Source: Hsuehochloa calcarea (taxonomy: Eukaryota > Streptophyta > Magnoliopsida > Poales > Poaceae). From it: DNA of 64,000 bases. The position numbers were made by a program, and so were the translations under genes. The notes under the pieces were generated by a model that saw only the letters and a list, made by a program, of their open reading frames with translations, was not told where the DNA came from and did no database searches. The stretch is taken from NCBI GenBank assembly GCA_036346395.1, contig CM070615.1:20765282-20829281 (forward strand), read 5' to 3'. Positions 35,198 through 46,559 of the stretch are shown piece by piece; the stretch's first letter is position 1; every line of letters begins with the position of its first letter.

Positions 35198-36319
35198 TGA
35201 CCGCTATGGATACAACTATATTTGATATGCTCGTTGTTCCAATTACAAGAGCTCGTATACTTCACTTAGATTATAAGGCGAGCTCGTTTTTAGGAGAACC
35301 TTTATATTACATGAACTATACGATATTGCCTAATAAATGTGTTGTTATTTTCAGTAATAAAAGACAGAGAGTGGTTGATTTGCAAGAGTTCGAGCTGGAC
35401 CTATTTTGGAATCCAATTCGGCCTCCGGAGACAACATCGACTTCAAACATGCAAGACTTTCACATACGGAGTCCGTTGGAGATCCACGAGTACTTGATGG
35501 AAAGATTATCTCCTCATCTTTCCAACGGATCTAGCCCCACCTCCAAATTCATTTTTTGCAGGTCGGAATCTCCAAAACAATCTGGCACTGTGGCAGCCCA
35601 ACAGGCCCGTAGTAAAAAGGCCATAACTTTTGCAAACAGAGTCTGATTCGGGTGTTCTTGGGCTTGTTGAAAAGCTTATTCTGAGTGCTTTCCAATGGAT
35701 CTAGCCTCATATCCAAATTCTTTCTGCGTACTTCGAAATCGTCAAAAGAATATGCTACATCACCTATTTGGGCCAATTTGGGCCTTGTAATTGTATCAGA
35801 ATTGGACCATACGCTAGCGGGCCACCTAATGGAGCCCATACTGTTCACGTGAACTGTACCACATCTATGAATAGTGTATGAATAGTCCCACCCCCTATTT
35901 TTTTAGCTATGTGCGGCTTCCCCTTCCCTATATAAGGAGGTCGCGCCCTCTAGTTTTCTCGTATTTCGTTTGATTAGTTTCTCCATTGTGAAAACTCTCG
36001 TTCTTCGCTTGTGTCGACTAGACCAACCGTAAAGGAGCTCTGCGGAATCCCACCTTTTTAACTCAATCATATATTTGCAATTCAGATTGCGTTTTACCTT
36101 GTTCTTGCGTGCTTCTTCGGTGTATGCAGGAATTGATCTTCGTGATCAAGTCATCTGGGTATTCGTGCACGGTTAATAACGACTTGTTGAACAGTTTAGC
36201 GATTGCATGGTTTCGGGCCTTGCGAGTTCGTAGCCAGGATCGTGAGAGTTGAGCGACTTCTACCGAATTTATCTTTTCATCAAAAGATCGGGTCAAATCA
36301 GGACCTCCGAGGTTCATCA
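35198..36319 (+). repeat. E1-family LTR, plus orientation
   Basis: The LTR is about 1122 bp, from TGACCGC to TTCATCA, followed by AG and a primer site. Its first 450 bases stay open from an ATG at 35197 and include 'VPITRARILHLDY', matching the pol end encoded in the E1 LTR. It is the 5' LTR of an element whose body is lost. Confidence 0.82.
35929..35935 (+). promoter_or_regulatory. TATA box of plus LTR
   Basis: TATATAA precedes 'ggaggtcgcgccctc'. The inverted neighbour has the same context but without an intact TATA. Confidence 0.5.
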
Positions 36320-36321
36320 AG

Positions 36322-36333
36322 TGGTATCAGAGC
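36322..36333 (+). promoter_or_regulatory. Primer binding site after plus LTR
   Basis: TGGTATCAGAGC follows the LTR by two bases, fixing its 3' end at 36319 and identifying it as a 5' LTR. Confidence 0.85.
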
Positions 36334-37290
36334 TACAGTTCAACGGTGAGAGTTTCCAGTTTTCTAGTAGTAGATTCATTTTTCATACTTAGAGTCCAGA
36401 AAATTGCCAAAAGAAAATTTTTTGCATCTATCATTCATATCGAGCCCTTTGAGCTTTTGCAATTTTTTCTTTTCAGATTGCTTGTTGAATCTTTGGTTGC
36501 ACTGTCGTGTCTATTTATTGATCTTTAGTTCTAGTTATTGTCTAGTTGGTCGTTGTCTAGATTGCTTCTCGTGTTTTTTCTTTGCGTCGCTTAATCGTTC
36601 TTTAAGGTTCTTAGTTTTTGCATCTAAAATAAAAAATTCGTAGTTAGAACTCCTTTAATCTGCACCAAAAAAAAGGAGAGAACACTTTGCTGTTATTCGC
36701 GACTTATGGAAAACCCTAGGGCCTGCAAGTAATAGAAGGAGAAAGAGGCCACCACACAGAACAAAAGCCGTGGTAGAAAAAAAAATATTATGCAAAAAAA
36801 AACCAGTGAAATTTGGTAGAGTCCTTCTACATATAGCCATAAGCTTGTACAAAAAATCTCAGCAAGTTTGGTTCACGAAATCAAAAGATATAGCAGTTTC
36901 AAAATTGAACCTGAGTCGGTTTCGAGTTCGAGTACAATTTCATTTCCGAGACACTTTCAGTAAAACGGGCATAACTTTTACAGACGGTGTCCGTTTTGAA
37001 CGTTCTGGTGCTCGTTGAAAAGCTAACGACGAGGCGCATCCTTTCCACTTAAGCCACAAGTCGCCCTCTGGGGCCCCCAAAATCGGCCTTCAGCCCCGAA
37101 TTCGCATCATAAGTTTTCGGTTTCGATTTTTTCCATTTCTTTCGGTCTTCCCTTTAGAATTTGGGGTTCGCCTCAACTACAAAGTTGTAGATCTCATCAA
37201 AACCTTCCAAACAAGTATATATAAGCTATATAAAACTTTGCTCTTTCATCTCTCGAGACTAACTGTTGTTTTCTGCTTGAACTAAAGGGT
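36334..37290 (+). other. Orphan leader of the lost E1-family element
   Basis: The first 150 bases align with the E1 leader ('gtttccagttttctagtagtag' in shorter parts). The rest lacks coding capacity and includes 'cataacttttacagacggtgtcc'-type leader sequence. It breaks off near 37290, at the edge of the gene island, with no gag. It is probably a 5' fragment left by deletion. Confidence 0.55.
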
Positions 37291-37349
37291 TATTTATGTT
37301 GCACGTTATTAGGTTGTTTGTGCTCTATATTGTACCTTCATTTTCATAT

Positions 37350-37825
37350 TTCTCATGGCAGTGGAACTTGGTTTTTAGGACTACACTCTTGAGGAGGACC
37401 TCGGCGATAGCTTCTCTCCTTTCTAGTGGGCCAGAAGCGGGTCATCTCCATTTCCTGCACAAAATCGTTCATCTTATCCTCACAGCTGTTACTCATCTCC
37501 ATTTCCTTTTCGTACTACTAAAATCATCCGTAAGGATCGACACCATCTCACAAGAGTCCTCCGGCATGGGTCTGGATTCGCTTCTGCTTCAATGAGAGCA
37601 TCGGCTATGAACGTTTCGCTTCTTTGCGTGAGATGTAGTCCCACCATTTTCTTCCTCAGGTCAACAGCGACGACAGTGGCTTCTTGAACAGATCACCTGT
37701 TGCACCGTCAACACAAACTGCAGCCAAGCCGGGGAGCAAGATTTGCGCTAATTTATGCATTGCCTCAGAATCACAGTACGGGCACCGGAGAAGCAAACCT
37801 TCGGCCCTCACTGGTCCAGGATCGG
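37350..37825 (-). pseudogene. TRAF-type zinc-finger protein gene fragment
   Basis: Read on the minus strand, pieces in shifted frames give 'GPVRAEGLLLRCPYCDSE', 'KLAQILLPGLAAVCVDGATG', 'FIADALIEAEANPDP', 'KMNDFVQEMEMTRFWP' and 'EAIAEVLLKS'. I recognise these as the amino-terminal region of a conserved plant protein related to TRAF-type zinc fingers (the Arabidopsis At1g09920 type, recalled from memory). At least four single-base shifts occur. The segment ends with 'KYENE' and a possible donor GTACAA at about 37345; the downstream zinc-finger exons would lie where the orphan leader now is. It is probably a gene truncated by transposon insertion or deletion, though sequence errors could cause some shifts. 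The absence of the distal part is firm within this window. Confidence 0.6.
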
Positions 37826-40159
37826 AAACGAGTAGGTTACACTAGCATACAATTAAAAATCTGTCATGTAAACTAGAAAACTATGCAAGTAAGAAATCAT
37901 ATACCGTTACCATTAGACGCGCAGTGGACATTACTGTAAAGATGTTATTTACAAGGCACAGTGAAGTAATAAGTCCAAACTAGCAAACGTTTTTCGAAGA
38001 TCCCCTAATTAATAAGTAAACAGTAATAGGGAGAAACAACCAAAATTGAGAAAGGCCAAAACCCAGGATTACTACAGCAGCTGCGAAAGAGACTGCACCA
38101 GCATATTTCTCAGGAAGGAAGAGTACCGACAAAAGTGTTACAGCACACATGAAGAATGAACTTGGCAAGAAACCAGGAATAAAAAATAAAAATAAGATAA
38201 GCTAGTGTTTTAGTATAATTACACATCTGCGGTAGAGTTTCTATATGTCAATAGAAAATTGAATGTAAGATGAGAAACACCCGCTACTGGCAAAGAAGCA
38301 ACCACTGATTAAGCATAGCATTGCAAAAACTAACAAGCAGGTCTCTTCTTGTATTTTCTTGAAATAGCAACCACCAGAACAGTTTCCGTTATGGTTGAAA
38401 TAAGACCAAGAAAGATTTTTACATGTTACATACAGCATTATAAGATGACAATGCATGTTAGGATGAAGTACCACAATTTTTTTGCAAGCTTAATAAAACA
38501 CATAATCTATGGTTACACAATCAAGATTAAAGTTGCTATATACAGTTGCACCCTGCCAAAATCCTCCGATTCATGACATACGCCCCCACAAAACCAAAAT
38601 TCACCCATTTTCTACTGAACCCTGCCAGACCCGTGAAGCATATCAACTCACTAACCCCTGCCACATTAACACTTATGCACACTGCAGGCCTGGACCCTTT
38701 CCAAATCCCTTGTCATCTGAAACTTGAGACCCCCTAAATCCCGTCAAATAACCATGCAAGCCCTCCAAATAAAACAAAGGCGCTAGACCAAGAATATCCC
38801 AATCGATTCAGAAATGCAAATTTGCAAAGTGTAAACCCTAAACTATTCCCTTGAAACAAATGAAAACTGAAACTCAAAACCTAAAGCATTTTTAAAACGG
38901 TCAAGTTGCAAACTAGCACACCTCCAAACACCATAGAATCACTTGCAAAGCTCCAAATCAGACAAACAAAAGAAATAGACAATGCAGACCACTTTAATAC
39001 CCTAAACCTCACCACTTCCACCATAGGATTTGCCACCACTGACATTGTAATCAATTTTTAGTTGGATCCATGCGTGGTTTGTCCCCAGCCTGCTGCCATC
39101 GCCCACCATGGCCGGTAGCAAGAGGAAAAGAGGAGGAAGGAGAAGAGGAACAAAATTGTCCATAGTGGCAAATAAAGAAATACCCAACCTATGGGGTGGC
39201 AAATAATTAATGGCAAATCCTAAATGTCCACTCTATGGAGTAGCATATGCTCAATTTTCCCATTAGAGAAATGTATATGCATGCTGTTCCCTCAAGTTAC
39301 TGCAATAAAGTTGCTTTTGTTAGTTATCGTTGTTCTACATGTAATTCCAATGTTTCTGTTCGCACAAAAGAATACCTCTGTTGCTGCCTTCACTTGAAAG
39401 TTGAAAAAAATCAGTCTATGAATCAGTAATTCCATTTGTTGTGCCAAGTAACAGAACTACAAAGAGTTTGTATGTTTAATTATTTGCTATTACTACAACA
39501 ATGGCTCAAATGGCATTATCAAGATTTTTGCCAGGATACATATTGACCTAACAATGATGAGTTAAACACTACAAAAAAATGTAAAAGCAAACCTCTGCAT
39601 AAGACTGCTTCTCTTAAACATGCCCTGTGCCAATTACGGACAACTGTCAATGGTGAAAAAATGGAAAAGAAAATCCCATGGCTGTACCCTTCATCTTCTG
39701 GCAAATGTATGACCAATAATTTGTTCAAAGGAAAATAATTATAGGCAAATGTATCTGCCTTCGGATCTGTTTCCTTAATCCTTCTTGCACAACCAAATTG
39801 AAAGTCCACACAAAAATAGCAGACATGCTGCAACACGATCCTTTTGATAATATCTCAAGAGCTCAATGTTCACCTCCCGAGCAGAACGATGCCATCAGAG
39901 GCCTTCCATGAAGTCATGGTAAGTTTCTTTGATAGATTGCAGAACATCACTTGTATGCATCTGTATGTGCAAAGTATCACCTCAAACATTTCTGATCCAA
40001 GAGAATCTTAAGTGCCTTTGCATAAATACACCTGAGGATCCACTTCTGGCTTCTTGCAACCCTGTCTTACATGTGGGTTCACAACATAGCCTCCTGTATC
40101 TGGCTAGCAGCCCACTCAAAAATTGTGCAGCTCCAAATGATCTGTGGGTGTATACTGAA
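37826..40159. other. Gene-island spacer, no firm gene
   Basis: This is AT-rich DNA 3' of the PPR gene. Two minus-strand hydrophobic stretches (38241-38400 and 37980-38168) could be exons of a small membrane protein, listed separately. A 10-bp inverted pair, GGATTTGCCA (39026-39035) and TGGCAAATCC (39211-39220), encloses 175 bp and might mark a small decayed element, but no duplication was seen. No RNA gene was recognised. Confidence 0.4.
37980..38400 (-). pseudogene. Possible small membrane protein gene fragment
   Basis: Two minus-strand hydrophobic segments lie close together. One includes 'CLLVFAMLCLISGCFFASSG' (about 38280-38340). The other runs from 'PSSFFMCAVTLLSVLFLP' to 'GFGLSQFWLFLPITVYLL' and ends in a stop at 37980. 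Together they suggest three to four membrane segments, perhaps spread over two exons separated by about 70-100 bases with a possible 'tttcttgccaag' acceptor. I do not recognise the protein. A chance hydrophobic frame in AT-rich DNA is a real alternative. Confidence 0.25.
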
Positions 40160-41912
40160 CTATTTTACTACAGGTTCACTTCGCTCGTTTTCTCCGCTTG
40201 TTAACTTCAGCCTTGACACCAAGTCATCCAAGATTACATATATTTCCTGATTCTCAGGTTGCCTCTCCCGAACTTTGACTTGATGAATAATCTCATTTAA
40301 ATCCACCAGGCGATGTCCAGGACTGAACCTCTCATCTCTTTCCTTTATGATAGTCTTCACCCTGTGAGCATCTTCCCATCTTCCTGCAGAAGCATATACA
40401 CTGCACAGCAGTGCATAGTGAGCGCTATTGCTTGGTTCCAGCTCGATCAACCTGAGGGCTATTCGTTCCCCAAGTTCCCACTCCCCGAACCGCACAACCC
40501 GAGCAAACCACCCAATGCCCGTGCCTTCAACTCCTCTGGTACACTCTTTAAGAGGACCTCGGCTTCTTCCAGAAGCCCAACACTCCATACAGATTTGCCA
40601 TGCACCAATAGTGCGCAAATGTTGGCCTGAGATTGTAAATAGTGTTCATCTGCTCAAAATATGCCTTCCGTCATCCAAGAGGCCTAACCGGTGCACGCAA
40701 GAGAGGACACCAATGAAAGTGACTTCATCTGGCAGCAGTACCCATTGGCCATCTGAGCCATTCCCTGAAAATGCAGGCATTAGATATATCAGAATTCAGA
40801 AACTAGAAATTGCATGGAACCAAAAGTACCACCATATTACAGTCCAAACAAATCCACCCACCTTGCCCAATCATCTCATGGAACAATTCAATCCCATCAC
40901 CAGGTTCGCCATACACGCAATGCCCGATGATCATTGCATTCCAGCAAACAATATTCCTCATCTTTAGCTGATCAAACACCTTCCTTGCAGTCTCCACCCT
41001 CCGACACTTGCCATACATATCAACCAATGCAGTCCAAAACAACAAGTTATCCTCCTCAAAACGGCGCAAGAATGTGCAATGTACCTCCTTCCCGGATCTC
41101 AACCTCCCAAGCCTCGCGCATGCGGTGGCCGCCCCAACTATTGTCGCCGCTGTCCCCTTCACCCCGATCTCCACCATCCACCGCACAACCTCCAATGCCT
41201 GCTCAGGCCGCTTTGCCTTCACATACCCATTAATGATAACGTTCCAAGACACCGCATTTCTCAGGTGCATTCCATCGAACAGGTGGCGCGCAGCATCAAT
41301 GCCGCCCACGGTGCCAGCATAGGCCGTCATCATGGTGTTATAGGAGGCGATGTCCCTGAACGGCATTTCGTCGAACAGGTGGCGGGCGGAGAGGAGGCGG
41401 CCGGCCGAGGCGTAGAAATGGAGGAGGGCGTTGGCGGCGTGGTGTGGCGGGGTGAAGAGGAGGCCACGGCGGAGGAGCTGCGCGTGGAGGGAAAGCGCGG
41501 AGGGGAGGTGGAGGCGCGGGGAAGAGGATGCAGTGGCGGTGCAGAGGAGAGGAGGGAATGAGAAGCGGTCGGGAAAGGTGGGGTGGTGGGAGCGGAGGAG
41601 GGCGGCGAAGAGTGAGAGGAGGGCGGAGAAGGGGAGGCGCGAGGAGAGAGCGCGGAGGGCGGCGTCGAGGGAGAAGAGGGGGAGGGGTGGGGGGAGGTGG
41701 TGGAGGAGGAGGCGGAGGAGGTGGGCCGGGGGCGAGGCGGCGGTGGCCGAGGAGGAGAGGATGAGGCCGGAGGGGACGGGGTGGCCGAGGAGGAGACCGC
41801 GGCGGAGGAGGAAAGCGTGGGCACGGAGGACGGCTTGGTGGGTGCGCAGGCCGCGTCGGAGGAAGGCGTGGAGGTCGTCGAGGTGGGCGGCGGCGGCGGA
41901 GGTGGCCGCCAT
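40160..41912 (-). CDS. PLS-type pentatricopeptide repeat (PPR) protein gene, two exons, exon 2 frameshifted
   Basis: PPR proteins bind organellar RNA sequence-specifically in editing, splicing or stability. Exon 1 (41912-40862) starts 'MAATSAAAAHLDDL', with a GC-rich Ala/Ser/Pro amino end of about 130 residues that may target plastid or mitochondrion. PPR units follow: 'ANALLHFYASAGRLLSARHL', 'IASYNTMMTAYA', 'AVSWNVIINGYVKA', 'LLFWTALVDMYGKC' and 'IVCWNAMIIGHC'. A GT-AG intron (40861-40765) then joins in phase to exon 2 (40764-40160), which has 'PDEVTFIGVL', 'GEWELGERIALRLIELEPSN' and 'YALLCSVYASAGRWEDA', E-type motifs usual near the end of PLS proteins; no DYW domain is seen. Exon 2 shifts frame about three times, near 40690, 40590 and 40490. 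It is either a recent pseudogene or contains sequence errors. It is the only low-copy gene here with a complete outline. Confidence 0.78.
40765..40861 (-). other. PPR gene intron
   Basis: The donor is CAAG|GTGGGT and the acceptor TTTTCAG|GGAAT. Its 97 bases are T-rich, and without splicing the frame stops within the intron at 'VPCNF'. Splicing restores 'PDEVTFIGVL', a PPR motif. Confidence 0.75.
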
Positions 41913-42330
41913 CGGGGTTTAACCGGGCCCAACACGGCGCGTGATGATGAACTGGGTTTAGGCCTGGGCTCGTGTCGCTGACAAGTGGGGACTGATACGA
42001 ATCTGGTTATGTTACGAAATTTTTATTATAAAAATAAATAGTCGGTTTAAAAAATAACAAAAGTTGAACCTATCGCCAGTTGAGCTCCTTTCCTATAAAA
42101 ACTCGATGAAACCCTAAAATTCGGCATAGAATTTATTTGTGTTCAGAAAAAACAGGAGGAATGAATGGAGAGTAGAAGGGAGAAGATAAGCTAGTGAAGC
42201 ACTGTCTGTACGGTTGCCCACCTGTGAGGTAATTTTTTGAACTGAATGGATTACATAGTGTGGATATCATATGGATATGCTCATGATCTTAGAATGATGT
42301 TACAATTGGCAATGGCGTTGAAGGCAGGTC
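41913..42330 (-). promoter_or_regulatory. Presumed PPR gene promoter region
   Basis: On the minus strand, TGGGCC lies just upstream of the ATG (about 41925-41932) and TGGGCT-type sequence near 41965. These fit plant site II elements (TGGGCY), frequent in promoters of genes for organelle proteins. No clear TATA box was fixed. Beyond about 42330 the sequence turns repeat-like. Confidence 0.4.
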
Positions 42331-43246
42331 GAATCACGCGTTTTCGGCAAAGTTCAGGTGTTGTCATGTCACTAGCCGGTCGAGACCGGCCAGGCGTGGC
42401 CGACCGGCCACATCTGGCTATCGACCAAGCTAGGCCTTGGGCCAAGAGGTCGGATCATGACCGCCATGGGCGGTCCAACCTTCCATTATGTAACCTTGAG
42501 TTTAGAGCTGGGCCAAAAATAGAGGGTGTAGGCAAGAGAGGGGATTCTCTTACGCTTGGTCTCATAATTTTTGGAGCTTCGAGTCAAAAGATCTATTCGT
42601 TTGAAATTTCCAGAGAGGTCTCGAATTTCTAGAGTGGAAATTTGGCTAAGTTCTGTTGGTCGGTCGACCGCCATGGGTGGCTCGCTCGGTTTTCACTTGT
42701 TCATCGGCCATCTTGGCAGCGATTTTTGTTTGTTAGGTCAAGTTTATGGGTTTCAGTACATATGTGCTGCATGATGCATGTTTTGACAAACGTGGATCAA
42801 ATTGCGAAGAACTTATTCCCGAAATCGAATTCTTTGTCAATTATTGTGCAGGACGCTTGGAGGTCAACGACGGTCAACGACAATGATGATCGGGACTAGG
42901 CTTGAAGAGCTGAGGTTCAGAACGATCGATGATTCCGAGTGAAGTCAGTAGACTTAAGCATGGCACAAAATGAACAAGGATGACCGAACGGGAAGTTCAA
43001 TGCGACGGTTTGTATCAAGCAGCACGGGGGGGTCGGTGCAAGTGTCATGGTGGTTTCGGTGGGAGCCCGATGGGAGAAACTTGCCAACATGAAGAGAGTC
43101 GTTGATCAACCTACAAGTGGCGAAGTATGGGATTGCTTCATGAAGATTAGACTCGGTCCTTGGAGAAGGATCGAGAATGGGTATTTTGGTAACTTCACCA
43201 ATATACCGCCTTGATTGTTTTTAGCTAAACCGCGGCGCAAGACGGC
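42331..43246 (+). repeat. LTR-like sequence, left part (family L?)
   Basis: Non-coding DNA with GGTCGACC/CGGTCC-type motifs ends at the E4 duplication ACGGC (43242-43246). It continues after E4 at 53915 with 'gcaagaagaagtgg', which resembles the start of the window. Its first boundary is uncertain. Confidence 0.45.
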
Positions 43247-46200
43247 TGTCGGGACCCAAATATGCAAATCTGGACCCTCTGTGTATTCTGCACTAGTCCA
43301 GAATCACGCTAGTGCACACAGTATCAACATCGATGAAATATCACATCCATATAATGAATATAAGAATAAACGAGCACTTTGAATAACAAATAACTGTTGG
43401 GACCTTACGGTCGAGTTTTACATTTATTAAGCCATGCAAGGCTGACAATAAAGAAATAAACTGCAGTGGAAACGAAGTAAACTCCAGTGGCTCCCATCAA
43501 TTTACCACAGGCAACTGACTGGGATCAAGACCCTAACGATCAACCTTCGAAGAACTCTTCTTCAAAAGTAGGCGACGACTCCTCCACTTCTGTTGATTGG
43601 TTTAGCAAGAGTGAGTACACACCGTACTCGCAAGTCATACCACAGAATGCATTTATACATGATGGCTTATTCCAAAGGAATGGATTCCGTGGTTATTTTG
43701 CGGAAATGCAACATTTGCAATCGAATACAAATAATAGATTGAAAGCATAATTCAAAACAAATAGACAATACTAAGTTAACAATTGATTTCACAAAGGACA
43801 CACAGTCTAATCAAGTTATTCACACAACACACAAGTTACCTTCACACAGCTGACCCTTCCCATTTGTTTTTATGAAAATCTACCCCTCGTGTGAAATTCC
43901 CGAGCATGTCCATAACCGAGGACGCGGCTATTCAAATAGATTGATGTAACACTCTGCAGAGGTTGTACACTTTACCCACACGATACAATCAAGGAGCCAA
44001 GATCGACCATAACAAAACCTTTCGAGACTTCATCTCAAACAATGACACTCCGATGTGCTTTCCTGTAGTCAATTTGTACACACCCTTGGAACGACACACA
44101 CCGTTGGACGTGGATGCAACGAACCGTCCATGACGTGACATATCACACCTCCAAGACATCACACGCTTTAAATACAACTGAGTTGTCAAAGTCAAGACTC
44201 CATAACTTACTAAGTTAGGCCCACCCATACTAGGCATGTGGTCGTCAAGAAGGCCCAGATTCAATGGCGCACAAAGTTAAGTCCTTAATTGACCAAGGCA
44301 AGACATCCAGTTTTATCCCAAATCACAAAGTTTATAGCACACAGTTCCACCAGTCACACAGATCCACCACTTGCCTCAGTCCAAATCTTTTCCCACCCTG
44401 TTGATTAAGTGCAACACATGCCATCAACGAGTAACAGCACACAGCACACATATTTTCATCACACAGTTCCATAATCACTTAGTCAATTTTAAAATTGTGA
44501 CTCTCACATGAAATGATGACTCGTGGCATGGCTGAGCAGTTCTAATCGTATCTAACCAACCCACGTTGGTGCTATGATAATACCAACTAATAATTAACCA
44601 ACCTAGGGTGACAAGAGATCATGGCATACAATAGACAAGGTGACATAACAATTTGGATTAATAACTACACCAAAAAGCATTTAAATAAATACTTGAAATA
44701 AAATGCAATACATTGAAACAAAGTATTTTGAAAACTAGGTTCAATATGATCAAAGGTATAACTTGCCTTGGAATAGATCTAGATATTGGTCTTGGTCTTG
44801 AGGTGCTCCTTTTTCTGCAAAATTCCCCGAAGTATCGACGTCTACTCGTAAACGAGACCAAAGAAACAAAAAATAATAAATAACAGAGGCAAAACAACTC
44901 CAAAAATTCAAATAAAATTCACCATTAAATAGATCTTAATTTTATATGAATTTACAAATTTGAATGGGCTCAATCGGAGTTCGGATACAAAAGATATGGG
45001 CTTTGGAAGTTTGAAAATCAAATAAAACCCTAATTTGGATTTTATTGAATTTCCCGAATTATTTTTATAAAGGAAAATCGAATTATTGCGCAATGCTTGC
45101 GTCAGCCAAGAATTTCCGGAAAAGAAATAGATTTAAAAAGAAATATGACAAGTGGGCCCACATGTCAGTCTCGGGGTTCACGGTGGACCGAGTGCACCGA
45201 ACCGAGGGAGATCTGGCGCGGTGGACCGAGCCACGCACGCTGTCTTGGCGGCGCCGATCGCACCACGCGGCCGCCACACCAAAGACCGGCCGACACGGCG
45301 CCGAGCCGGGCGACAACGGCGGCGGTGGCGCTCGGACCCGATGGTCACCGTGAACAGGGCGACTCGCCGGCGATGGAGGGTACAGATTGTTCCGTGCTAT
45401 TGCGCACTCGGGGTGCCCTTACCGTAGTCGCAACGACGGGCATGCCGGCGGCGAGGAAGAAGGCGGTGAAGTCTCGGGTTTTGTCGGGAGAGTGTTCGGG
45501 ATGCTCGCGACGAGGAGGTGCGCCGAGGTAGCACGGGACTTGCCGATCACGGTGGTGTAGTCGGCGAGGCAAGGGCGGCGACGGCAGCGCGCAATTCACG
45601 GAGAAGAAGCTCGGCCAAAACCCTAAAACTCAAATGCGGCGGCTCTAGAGCGATCAGGCGACGAGGGTGGCGGCTTTGGGTTGCGGAGGACCCAAGCGGT
45701 CTTGAGGGTATTTATAGGCCCGAGATGCCGAGATTTGAAACCCCAAATCGGGTCCGAAACGGCCGCGATTTGAAATTCGAGATTCGGGAGATTGAAACCG
45801 ATTCGGGTTTGATTTGGTTTGAGCGGATAAGAAATCAACCGAGTACGATTTGGTGGGTCGTAGCGAAGAATCGAGAACTCGAATCGGTTTTGTCGGACGG
45901 AGCTCAAGCTCCAAAGAATGGCGAAGCGGCGCGGCGGCGAGAAGAAGAAGGCTCCACGGAGACGACGACTCGATGGCGGTCCCACTGGCGAGAGAGCGAG
46001 GGCGGCGGGTGCGCGCCGTCGCGATGGAAATCCAACGGTGAAGCGAGCGCGGCGAAGCGGCGAAGCGAGATCGTGGACGGCCACGCGGCGAACATCCAAC
46101 TGACGAAGCGGGGTTGAGCGTGTCGTCCGACGGAAAGCGAGGGCATCGTCAAGCATCCAACAGACGAGGGCGCGCCGGGCGAGATGGGTCATGCGGCCGA

Positions 46201-46521
46201 ATAGTGTTGGGCTTCGGCCCGACGTTCGAGGATTTTCTTTGATTTTTCTTTTAATAAATCCAGAAATACAAATAGTTAATAGAAAATAGCAAATGACTTT
46301 GGAAAAATTCCAGAAAATTCTATAAAATATATCCAAGCATATAGAATCTAAATAAAATAGTTTTGATAATTGTTCATGTTGGGATTAAGCACATTAAATC
46401 AGTTTGTCCTTGAAATCCATATTAAGCTTTTTAATTTAATATTCAAATAAATCCAAATGGTGAATTTTCTCACTACAACCATTTAAAAGATTTTTAAAGC
46501 TCTGAAAATTGGGATGTTACA
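43247..46521 (-). repeat. E4 3' LTR, full length
   Basis: The LTR is 3275 bp. The segment 44550-46180 has no counterpart in the other LTR; it contains a GC-rich block and a TATA box. Open frames in this GC-rich part are composition artefacts. Confidence 0.88.
45709..45716 (-). promoter_or_regulatory. TATA box in E4 3' LTR
   Basis: TATAAATA on the minus strand is followed by a GC-rich region with 'aaaccctaa'-like leader signals. It is absent from the 5' LTR. Confidence 0.6.
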
Positions 46522-46538
46522 AACCTCCCCCCCTTAAA
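46522..46538 (-). promoter_or_regulatory. E4 polypurine tract
   Basis: The minus strand reads TTTAAGGGGGGGAGGTT immediately before the 3' LTR. Confidence 0.75.
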
Positions 46539-46559
46539 CGAATCTCGACCCCGAGATTC

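Noticed and set aside
39026..39220. Short inverted pair GGATTTGCCA/TGGCAAATCC as a possible MITE
   Set aside because: The arms are only 10 bp, no flanking duplication was found, and the pair could be chance.
41079..41981. Long plus-strand frames in the GC-rich region
   Set aside because: They are antisense shadows of PPR exon 1, created by extreme GC content.
45518..46336. Long frames on both strands near 45.5-46.3 kb
   Set aside because: They lie inside the GC-rich part of the E4 3' LTR, overlap the TATA box and resemble no protein.
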